Made by a program: the position numbers and the translations under genes
DNA from: Pleurocapsa minor GSE-CHR-MK 17-07R
GTDB lineage: Bacteria > Chloroflexota > Anaerolineae > Aggregatilineales > Phototrophicaceae
Direction of reading: 5' to 3'
Length of the DNA stretch: 64,000 nt
Assembly: GCA_019359125.1 (NCBI GenBank)
Contig: JAHHHY010000011.1
Coordinates: 62,001-126,000, forward strand
Notes under the pieces: generated by a model
The model's input: the letters and a program-made list of their open reading frames with translations, nothing else
Database searches by the model: none
What the model was told of the DNA's origin: nothing
In this document: one piece after another, positions 57,795 to 64,000 of the stretch
How the letters are laid out: each line of letters opens with the position of its first letter
Numbering within the stretch: the stretch's first letter is position 1

Positions 57795-58970
57795 TCACTT
57801 CACCGTGATAAAGCGCCGGACCACAAAAATCGCGATCAGGTTAAAGCCGACAGCGACCAGGCAGTTGGCCAGCAGGCCGAAGGCAAACAGCGCCGGGGCC
57901 ACGGGCGTCAGCAGCGCGCGCCCCAGCGTCACGGCGGTCATCACCACGGTCAGGTACATGGCGCGGGCATTCGGGCTCAGCTCGGTCGCGAGCGGGATGC
58001 TGGCCACCACGCTCAGCTCAAAGGTCAGATAGAAGAAGAACAGCCCGACCAGCGCCAGATTCAGGTTTGATGAGGTCAGCGGCAGCAGCAGGCAGGCCAG
58101 AATGTTGCCGCTCACGCCCAGCAGCACCAGGCGGCGCTTGCCAAACCGGTCGGCGAAGAAGGTGACGATGCCCTCGCCGCCCAGCTCGGAGATGCCGATG
58201 ACTGCCGCCGCCACCGCCAGCGCGGCCAGCTGAATGCCAAACGAGGCCTCAATCCACGTGCTGAAGACGACGCTGACCAGTTGGTTGGCGGCGCTGATAC
58301 TGAATCCCAGCGCCAGCCCGGCCAGCGCCATCGGGCTGCTGATGGCCGCGCGCAAGGCGGGCAGAAAGGCGACATGCTGGGCGACCGGCGCATCCGGCGC
58401 GATGCGCAGCCAGATCAGCACGAAGCCGACCGCGCTCAGGATCGCCAGTGCCAGAAACGGGGCCTGCCAGTTGTAATTGGCGAGCAGCCAGGTCATCAGC
58501 GGGACGCCGAATAAAAATGCGCCCGACCATGCCAGCTCGACGATGCCCAGGAACAGGCCGCGCCGGGCATACGGCACCTTGTCGCCGATGTAGGCCTGCA
58601 TCGCCGGATTGAGCGCCGTCCGGCCGATGGATCCGAGCAGCAGGGCAATCGCCAGCCCGGTGAAATTCGGGAAGATCAGCACGCTCAGCATGCCCGCCAC
58701 GTACAGCAGCAGGCCCAGCAGCATGGTAAATTTGCGCCCGCGCTGCTCAGACACCCGGCCGATAAATGGCGCGACCAGCCCGAGCAGCTGCATGAAGGCC
58801 AGCACGCTCACAATGGCGCTGACCTCGACGCCCACGCCGCGTGCGAACACCGGCAGCAGCGGATACACCATGCGGAAGCCCGTGTCGGTGACCGTGCGCG
58901 TGCCGGTCAGCAGCGTGATGATCGGCAGCATGGGCGAAAACCTCGGCTTTTGCAGCGAAGATGCGCTCAT
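57795..58970 (-). CDS. MFS transporter
   Basis: 391 residues, 12 predicted membrane helices in two six-helix halves. The cytoplasmic loop 2-3 motif GRVSEQRGRKFTM is the standard MFS signature, and 'GDKVPYARRGLFLGIVELAWSGAFLFGVP' its partner in the first half. It belongs to the drug/sugar efflux type by pattern. Convergent with the VapBC pair and separated by 33 bases from the Gfo/Idh/MocA gene upstream on its strand, so a sugar or polyol substrate is conceivable. It is not AmpG-like. Confidence 0.9.
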   Translation of the reverse strand: MSASSLQKPRFSPMLPIITLLTGTRTVTDTGFRMVYPLLPVFARGVGVEVSAIVSVLAFMQLLGLVAPFIGRVSEQRGRKFTMLLGLLLYVAGMLSVLIFPNFTGLAIALLLGSIGRTALNPAMQAYIGDKVPYARRGLFLGIVELAWSGAFLFGVPLMTWLLANYNWQAPFLALAILSAVGFVLIWLRIAPDAPVAQHVAFLPALRAAISSPMALAGLALGFSISAANQLVSVVFSTWIEASFGIQLAALAVAAAVIGISELGGEGIVTFFADRFGKRRLVLLGVSGNILACLLLPLTSSNLNLALVGLFFFYLTFELSVVASIPLATELSPNARAMYLTVVMTAVTLGRALLTPVAPALFAFGLLANCLVAVGFNLIAIFVVRRFITVK

Positions 58971-59003
58971 GAGCCCTGTCCTGAAGAATGACGCCGCATC
59001 GCG

Positions 59004-60002
59004 TTACAGCCCGCCCAGCGCGATCACATGGCCCGACACGGCCGACTCGCGGATGGCGAACAACGTGGTCAGGTCGGCCAGCGCCGCGTCTGCCGGATAA
59101 TCGACATCGCCGCCAGACTTCACGCGCTGGGCAAACTGCCCCCACATGATGTCGTGCGTGTTGGCCTGCGCCAGCGGGATAATCCGCGTCTCGCCCTCGG
59201 CCGGCGTGACGATGAGCTGTTCCCACTCCACTGTCAGGATGCCGCGCGTGCAGTGGATGTCAAACAGGTTGCGTTTGTTGCTCAGGTAGGCGGCATGGCT
59301 GAACGCCCCGCGCAGGCGCCCGTCGTACATAAAATGCGCCGTCAGCTGGTCGAATTCGCCGAAGCCCTCGCGCAGTTTAATACCGGTCGCGAAGATTGAC
59401 GTCGGCGGGCCAAAGATGCATGCCAGCGCGGCGATATTGTGGTGGCCGCCATCGAGCAGCATGCCAATCGGGAATTCCGGCTGCTGCCGCCAGGTCGTCA
59501 GGCCATAGCCGCCGCCGTTGTTCTCACCGTCGTCGAAGGTGAAATGGAACACGTAGTCAAAATAGACCGGGTCGCCGATTTCGCCGGAGGCAAGAATATC
59601 GCGGATGAGCGGGTAGCGCGGGTCAAACGCGTCCTGCTCCAGAATCCACAGGCGGCGGCCCAGGTCCTTGGAGGTGCGCACCAGTTTCTGGCCGATCTCG
59701 AGCGTGTGGGCCATCGGCTTTTCGAGGAAGACGTCTTTGCCGGCCTCCAGCGCCTGCTGGCTCAGCGGCCCGTTCAGCGCGATCGGCGTCAGCATGACCA
59801 CCGCGTCGATGTCGTCGCGGCGCAGGAAGGCGTCGTAGTCGGTCATGTAGGGCACGCCCGGATACTGCTCCGCCACGGCCGCCTTGCGCCGGTCGCTGGC
59901 CGCGCAGAAGGCCGTCACCGTGAAGGTGTCCGTCAGGGCCTGTAAGGCAGGGTAATGCCGCTTGTCCCAGATCAGGCTGGGGCCGACGATGCCGAGGCGC
60001 AT
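59004..60002 (-). CDS. Gfo/Idh/MocA family oxidoreductase
   Basis: 332 residues from ATG 60000-60002, with GGGAG nine bases upstream; an earlier in-frame start would bury that site. Rossmann domain begins MRLGIVGPSLIW (GxxG slightly altered) and the conserved EKP motif is present (VFLEKPMAHT), with its Lys as a catalytic residue. The C-terminal dehydrogenase domain contains 'GMLLDGGHHNIAALACIFG', with the HxxxH/DxxxH-type pair. These enzymes oxidise or reduce sugars and inositols with NAD(P). Likely co-transcribed with the MFS gene downstream. Confidence 0.92.
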   Translation of the reverse strand: MRLGIVGPSLIWDKRHYPALQALTDTFTVTAFCAASDRRKAAVAEQYPGVPYMTDYDAFLRRDDIDAVVMLTPIALNGPLSQQALEAGKDVFLEKPMAHTLEIGQKLVRTSKDLGRRLWILEQDAFDPRYPLIRDILASGEIGDPVYFDYVFHFTFDDGENNGGGYGLTTWRQQPEFPIGMLLDGGHHNIAALACIFGPPTSIFATGIKLREGFGEFDQLTAHFMYDGRLRGAFSHAAYLSNKRNLFDIHCTRGILTVEWEQLIVTPAEGETRIIPLAQANTHDIMWGQFAQRVKSGGDVDYPADAALADLTTLFAIRESAVSGHVIALGGL

Positions 60003-60051
60003 GGGTGGATTCTCCCGTCTCAAAAGAACGGGAGTATAACCCGAAATCGCG

Positions 60052-60843
60052 TCAGCGCAGGGGCTGCCCGAAATGCCGTTTCAGCACGGCCCCATAGCGG
60101 CGCATCAGCAGGCAGTCGGCCAGGCCGGGCGCGGCGCTGTTCAGCCTGGCAAACCAGCGCGCGGCTGCGCCCATCACATGCACGCGCTCGCGCCGCCGGG
60201 CCGCCCGCACGACCGCGCGCGCCACCTGCTCAGTCGGGACAATCGCCGTGCCCATCTCGCGCCAGATCGGGTGATACGGGCGCTCGGCATCGGTGTCGGC
60301 GGGCGCTGGAGAAAAATAGCTCACGGTCACGCCGCTGTCCTCAATCTCGCGGTTGACGGCATCCACAAACCCGCGCAGCCCGGCACGGGTGGCCGCGTCC
60401 ACCGTGTAATAGGGGAACATCAGCCGCCCGTCCGCAAAGCCGCCCAGGTGCACGATCACGCCGTCGCCCTGCGCCAGCAGCATCGGCAGGAAGGCCCGCG
60501 TCAGCCAGATCGCGCTGACCAGGTTGGTCTGCACCAGCATCTCAATATCGGCATCCGTATGCGCGTCCAGCGCACGACGCACATCATGCCCGACCGCATT
60601 GACGAGCACATCCACGCGCCCGAACTGCGCCAGGCACTGGCTGGCCGCCTGTTGCAGGCTGGCCTGGTCGGCCATGTCCGCTGCCAGCAGCGAGTAATTT
60701 CCGCTCAGCCCCGCGGCGGCCCGCGTCAGGCGCTCGATGCTGCGCCCGGCCAGCACGACGCGCGCGCCCTGCGCCAGATACTCGCGCGCGATGGCTGATC
60801 CCAATCCGCCGCTGGCCCCCATGATGACCACGACAGGCGTCAT
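60052..60843 (-). CDS. SDR family NAD(P)-dependent oxidoreductase
   Basis: 263 residues from ATG 60841-60843, overlapping the SMR stop (ATGA). Rossmann motif GASGGLGSAIA; cofactor Arg after the beta-2 strand (AGRSIERL) favours NADP. 'NAVG' replaces NNAG, and the catalytic YxxxK reads YYTVDAATRAG, where the usual Lys is not obvious. Activity could therefore be weakened or altered. Third gene of the TetR-SMR-SDR operon, possibly detoxifying an aldehyde or quaternary compound. Confidence 0.87.
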   Translation of the reverse strand: MTPVVVIMGASGGLGSAIAREYLAQGARVVLAGRSIERLTRAAAGLSGNYSLLAADMADQASLQQAASQCLAQFGRVDVLVNAVGHDVRRALDAHTDADIEMLVQTNLVSAIWLTRAFLPMLLAQGDGVIVHLGGFADGRLMFPYYTVDAATRAGLRGFVDAVNREIEDSGVTVSYFSPAPADTDAERPYHPIWREMGTAIVPTEQVARAVVRAARRRERVHVMGAAARWFARLNSAAPGLADCLLMRRYGAVLKRHFGQPLR

Positions 60844-61175
60844 GCTGCACGTGCTCCATTCGAGACGACATTCAGCAGCACCACGCCGACCACAATCAGG
60901 GCGATGCCGAAGATGCCTAGCGGGCTGATAGGCTGCTTCCAGATGAGGATACCCAGCACAACCGCGCCCACCGTGCCGACCGCCGACCAGATGGCGTAAG
61001 CGATGCCCAGCGGCAGGCCGCGCAGCGCCATCGACAGCGCGTAAAAGGCGATGCCGTAGCCGATGATGCTGACCAGACCCGGCAGCCAGCGCGTGAAACC
61101 TTCGGACAGTTTCAGCGCCGTGGTGGCCGTGATTTCGCTGGCGATGGCGATGATCAGAAAGACAATTGCGTTCAC
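60840..61175 (-). CDS. SMR family multidrug efflux protein (EmrE/QacE-like)
   Basis: 111 residues, four membrane helices, the family length. Essential Glu14 (IASEIT) is present, and the 'TALKLSEGFTRWLPGL' and 'PLGIAYAIWSAVGTVGAVVLG' segments are diagnostic. It exchanges protons for hydrophobic cations. ATGA overlap with the upstream TetR stop (61,172-61,175) and with the downstream SDR, so the three are translated as a unit. Confidence 0.95.
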   Translation of the reverse strand: MNAIVFLIIAIASEITATTALKLSEGFTRWLPGLVSIIGYGIAFYALSMALRGLPLGIAYAIWSAVGTVGAVVLGILIWKQPISPLGIFGIALIVVGVVLLNVVSNGARAA

Positions 61176-61714
61176 AGGGACTCCTCAATCAGCGTGAGCA
61201 GGATGTTTTGAAGGGCAGCGCGGTCGTGGTCTGAAGTTGGGGCCAGCGCCAGCAGCGTGGTCACCCACCAGCCGTCAATGGCCAGGCGCACGACCCGCGC
61301 CAGCGCTGTATGGGCCGACTGGTCGAACATGGCCTGCCACGCGTCATAGCGCTCGCGCAGCGGGTCCAGCAGCGCGGGGTTCAAGGCTGCCGCCGCGATC
61401 AACCCGGCAGACACATCGAATTCATCGGGTGGGGGCGACAGGCTGGCCAGCACATAGGCGCGCATCCATGCTTTCGGGCCCTCCGCGTCGTTCACATGGG
61501 CACGCAGGCGGTCTTCAAACTGGGCGATATAGAACTCGATCAGGCCGACGACCAGCGCATCTTTCGACGGGAAGTGATAGAGCAGGCCGCCCTTGCTGAC
61601 CCCGGCTTCCAGTGCGACGGCTTCAAGGGTCAGCCCCTGAACGCCATCGCGCAGGATCACCTGGTTGGCAGAGCGGATGAGCAGTGTTTTGGTGGGTGAG
61701 CGTTTTATGTTCAT
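61172..61714 (-). CDS. TetR family regulator of the SMR operon
   Basis: 180 residues from ATG 61712-61714. HTH 'LLIRSANQVILRDGVQGLTLEAVALEAGVSKGGLLYHFPSKDALV', ligand domain follows (about 60-180). No ribosome-binding site precedes the ATG; instead a near-consensus promoter ends six bases before it, so the transcript appears leaderless. The promoter spacer contains an exact 24-base inverted repeat, presumably its own operator. It should repress itself and the downstream efflux pump until a cationic drug or native inducer binds. Confidence 0.94.
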   Translation of the reverse strand: MNIKRSPTKTLLIRSANQVILRDGVQGLTLEAVALEAGVSKGGLLYHFPSKDALVVGLIEFYIAQFEDRLRAHVNDAEGPKAWMRAYVLASLSPPPDEFDVSAGLIAAAALNPALLDPLRERYDAWQAMFDQSAHTALARVVRLAIDGWWVTTLLALAPTSDHDRAALQNILLTLIEESL

Positions 61715-61720
61715 GCAGTT

Positions 61721-61750
61721 ACTATACCGTCTGGACGGTATAGTTGTCAA
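61721..61750 (-). promoter_or_regulatory. Leaderless promoter with embedded TetR operator
   Basis: On the minus strand, TTGACA (61745-61750), 18 bases, TATAGT (61721-61726). The inverted repeat ACTATACCGTC-TG-GACGGTATAGT (61721-61744) fills the spacer and the -10 box exactly, so a bound repressor would exclude RNA polymerase. The predicted start coincides with the A of the TetR ATG (61,714). Confidence 0.8.
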
Positions 61751-61870
61751 GGGGTCAAGAGTTCAGCATGTGAACATGACCAGTTTTCATGATGCCTTGG
61801 CGTTCCTGGCGTCCTGGCGGTTAAGCGTTCTTTTGCTTTCTAAAGGCAAAGCACCAGCGTGCGGTTGCTC

Positions 61871-62242
61871 CTATGCCTCCAGCGCGGTCGATTCTTCCTG
61901 GATGCGGGCAAAGGTGAGGGCGGAGATTTTGTGCGGATAGTCTTCTTCGCACGCCAGATCGATCAGCAGCAGGCCGCCGCGTTCGCCGTCAAACAGGCAG
62001 ATGAGGTGATGCTTGTCTGCGCCGATCACCTGGCGCGTTCGCAGGCGGCCAAATTCGCCGCGCAGCATCTTGACTTCGGCCAGGCGCACGGTGGCCGGGG
62101 CTTCCTTCAGCGCGGCGGGCGCGAGGTGTTCGCGGAAATAGGCGCGCAGGCGGTCATAGCGCATATTGTTGAGCAGGGTCAGCACGGCGATCAGGCGCAG
62201 GCCGGCCTGGCTGGCCTGAAGCAACTGTTGGTCGGATGTCAT
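61871..62242 (-). CDS. Small conserved-looking protein, function unknown
   Basis: 123 residues, no signal or membrane segment. N-terminal helices (MTSDQQLLQASQAGLRLIAVLTLLNNMRYDRLRAYF) and a C-terminal beta-rich half ('EVKMLRGEFGRLRTRQVIGADKHHLICLFDGERGGLLLIDLACEEDYPHKI'). The shape suggests an NTF2-like/cystatin-like cone, often found as a domain ahead of secreted hydrolases, but this is only by eye. GGGGAA lies eight bases before the ATG. It follows a large secreted protein gene by 14 bases on the same strand, so the two may be co-expressed. Confidence 0.72.
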   Translation of the reverse strand: MTSDQQLLQASQAGLRLIAVLTLLNNMRYDRLRAYFREHLAPAALKEAPATVRLAEVKMLRGEFGRLRTRQVIGADKHHLICLFDGERGGLLLIDLACEEDYPHKISALTFARIQEESTALEA

Positions 62243-62256
62243 GGCGGATTCCCCGT

Positions 62257-64000
62257 TTACGGATTGGTCAGGCTGCGGTTCAGGTCTTCAGTCACGTGCA
62301 GGATGCCGCTCACATTGCCAAACACGGTCGGCGTGCCCAGCCAGATATTGTACGCGCCCGCGGGCGCATCGGGGATATCCAGCGCCGGGCTGACCGTGGC
62401 AAAGGCGTCGTTGTTGCAGCTTACGCGGCCCAGCGGGTCCATGACCACCAGCGAGGCATCGGCCATGCCCGTGAAGTAGAAACGCAGCGTGGTCGCGCGG
62501 CCATTCCAGACCACGCGGTAATCCGGGTTGCTGGTGATGAAGCCCACGCAGTCGGTGCCGCCCAGCGTGGCCGCGTCCTGGTCGCCGCCGGCCACCGCGT
62601 TCACGCGATGCGGCTCGATCGCGCTGTCCAGCGTCACTTCGCCGAAGTTGGTCTCGGCGTTCGGGTCGAGGATATCCAGCGACGGCTCGACAAAGCCAAA
62701 CGGCGTCGCGGTGGGGAAGCCAATCTGCACGGCCAGCGGCGTCACCTCCAGCGGCGGCAGGGTGGGCAGCACGATGGTATTGCCGGGCAGGGTGGGCATC
62801 GGCGTGGGCGGCGGAATCAGCCCCTGCGTGAAGGCGCCCAGCCCGCTGATCGATGCCACGCGGGCCGGATCATTCACATCGGCGCGCCCGCGCGTCACCA
62901 CCAGCCTGCCCGCCAGCGGGATATCCGGCGTAAACGTGCCCACCCACACCTGCACCACGCCCAGCGCCGCAGGCCCGACGATATCGATCATCGGGTTCGG
63001 CGTGTCGAGCGCATCATCGCCGCACAGCCAGCGGCCATCGGCAGTGCGCACGACCAGCACGGCGTCGGTGTCGGGAATTTCCGACAGGAAGAACACGCGC
63101 AGATACGGGTAGGCTGCCGTCGAATTGATGGCCAGTGTCGGCGTCAGCGTGACGAAGCCGCGACAGATCAGCGTGGTATCCGGCGCGCGCAGGCCGGGAT
63201 TCAGCGCCGCCAGGTCCTGGTCCGGGCTGCCGATCTGCGGCGGCGTCAGCGGAATATTGATCGGGTCGATGCTGGTCGTCTCAAACAGCACGGTTTGCAG
63301 GGCGGTCGCCACCGGGTCAGGGCCGATCACGGCATCCAGCGGCGTGCGTATGGGCGAAATAACCGTCTCCGGCGTGGTCACCAGCTCGGTCACATACAGC
63401 ACGCCGAGAATGGGCACACCCGGCGCATCTTCAGACGCCACCCACACGTTGTAGGCCCCGCCCTGCGGCGTGACCTCGACCGAAGGCTGCGTGTATCCGC
63501 CGGGCGCGAAATCGCGGTTGCAGGCATAGGTGCCGTCCGGCGCACGCACCACCAGCGCGGGGTTGCCCACGCTGGCGCCCGGCGACGCGACCGGCACGAA
63601 ATGGAAGCGCAGGCGCGTGCCCGGCCCGCTCCAGGTCACGCGATAATCGGGCTGGCTCTCGACGAATCCGGCGCACTGGCTGGCCCCTGGCGGCTGATTG
63701 TCCAGGCCAGACACGGCGATATAGCCCCCGCCGATGGCCAGCGACCAGACCGGGTCGGGCAGGAAGCCGGTTTGCAGGCTGACCTGTCCGTGCACCGGCG
63801 GCGAAAGTTCGTTCATGGTGGTGCCGGCCAGCACCGGCGGCATGCCCGCGCGCGTCGGGTCGAGCGTGGGCACAAACGTCTGTACGGGCGCCTGGATTCC
63901 GGTCGAGCCGGGACGCACGTTTTCATTCGAGGTCAGATACAGTGAGCCATAGACCGGTTCGGACAGCGTGAAACCACCCACCCACACGGCATAATCGCCG
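62257..64000 (-). CDS. Repeat-containing extracellular protein (N-terminus beyond window)
   Basis: At least 580 residues; the frame is open to the right edge, so the N-terminus and any signal peptide are missing. At least four copies of a beta-sandwich unit of 110-150 residues occur, each with a 'C-x-G-F ... PDYRV-x-W-x-G ... LRF-x-F' start, a 'LVV-x-x-PDG-x-x-x-C-N-x-D' middle and a 'G-x-Y-x-VW-V-G-T ... G-x-LHVTE' end. The paired cysteines suggest one disulfide per unit. Pro/Thr-rich linkers (IPPPTPMPTLPG) separate units. The pattern resembles PPC-like domains of secreted bacterial proteins. Likely cell-surface or secreted; function unknown. Confidence 0.85.
   Translation of the reverse strand, partial: GDYAVWVGGFTLSEPVYGSLYLTSNENVRPGSTGIQAPVQTFVPTLDPTRAGMPPVLAGTTMNELSPPVHGQVSLQTGFLPDPVWSLAIGGGYIAVSGLDNQPPGASQCAGFVESQPDYRVTWSGPGTRLRFHFVPVASPGASVGNPALVVRAPDGTYACNRDFAPGGYTQPSVEVTPQGGAYNVWVASEDAPGVPILGVLYVTELVTTPETVISPIRTPLDAVIGPDPVATALQTVLFETTSIDPINIPLTPPQIGSPDQDLAALNPGLRAPDTTLICRGFVTLTPTLAINSTAAYPYLRVFFLSEIPDTDAVLVVRTADGRWLCGDDALDTPNPMIDIVGPAALGVVQVWVGTFTPDIPLAGRLVVTRGRADVNDPARVASISGLGAFTQGLIPPPTPMPTLPGNTIVLPTLPPLEVTPLAVQIGFPTATPFGFVEPSLDILDPNAETNFGEVTLDSAIEPHRVNAVAGGDQDAATLGGTDCVGFITSNPDYRVVWNGRATTLRFYFTGMADASLVVMDPLGRVSCNNDAFATVSPALDIPDAPAGAYNIWLGTPTVFGNVSGILHVTEDLNRSLTNP

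Noticed and set aside
57795-58970. MFS protein as the AmpG muropeptide permease of the recycling locus
   Set aside because: It is convergent with and separate from that locus, is paired with a Gfo/Idh/MocA gene, and has a typical drug/sugar MFS signature rather than AmpG features.

Overview
The window looks like a GC-rich chromosome segment from a free-living heterotrophic bacterium, most probably of the Chloroflexota (Anaerolineae-like). This is an inference from gene content: an RNase J, many secreted proteins with Thr/Pro/Glu-rich linkers, binding-protein-dependent ABC importers, a xanthorhodopsin-like proton pump, and dispersed palindromic repeats beginning GCCTCACCC. No rRNA, tRNA or ribosomal protein gene is present, so placement is tentative.

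Left part (1-15,030, minus strand): one long catabolic operon. A GntR/FCD regulator is followed by two aminotransferase-fold proteins (one lacking the PLP lysine), an SDR, an Ldh-family dehydrogenase, an S9 peptidase interleaved with three AstE/AspA-type deacylases (one stripped of its zinc ligands), a creatinase-like M24 protein lacking most metal ligands, an MmgE/PrpD protein and an oligopeptide-type ABC importer that runs off the left edge. The regulator gene diverges from a VOC-fold gene. Two face-to-face promoters flank a shared palindrome plus 7-bp repeat operator at 15,053-15,090. The operon probably imports and dismantles an N-acylated or cyclised amino-acid-like compound, and the combination is the best candidate here for an undescribed pathway.

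15,784-24,562: a large secreted beta-helix/Calx-beta/PEVT-repeat protein, then a LacI regulator divergent from a sugar ABC importer (binding protein, two permeases) translationally coupled to a YmdB-type phosphodiesterase. 24,563-32,940: a DTE-type, carotenoid-antenna-competent rhodopsin with an unusual half-site array upstream, a DMT exporter, a TetR/flavin monooxygenase pair, a quinone oxidoreductase, and an AraC regulator divergent from a secreted alpha/beta hydrolase. 33,130-37,109: an iron/phosphonate/spermidine-type ABC importer. 38,146: RNase J.

39,850-41,560 is an insertion hot spot: an IS982-type transposase remnant, a low-GC esterase gene and a MITE-like element. It is followed (41,866-56,913, plus strand) by a muropeptide uptake and recycling locus. 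This comprises an Opp-type importer, a GntR/HutC regulator, NagZ (GH3), NamZ (GH171), a beta-lactamase-fold amidase, AnmK, a BadF-type sugar kinase, MurQ and a GNAT. None of the hydrolases has a signal peptide, so breakdown appears to be cytoplasmic and independent of a phosphotransferase system. A three-copy palindromic repeat sits between its binding-protein and permease genes.

The right end carries a VapBC-type toxin-antitoxin pair, an MFS/Gfo-Idh-MocA pair, a TetR-SMR-SDR operon with a 24-bp operator inside a leaderless promoter, a small conserved-looking protein and the C-terminal part of a large repeat-containing secreted protein.
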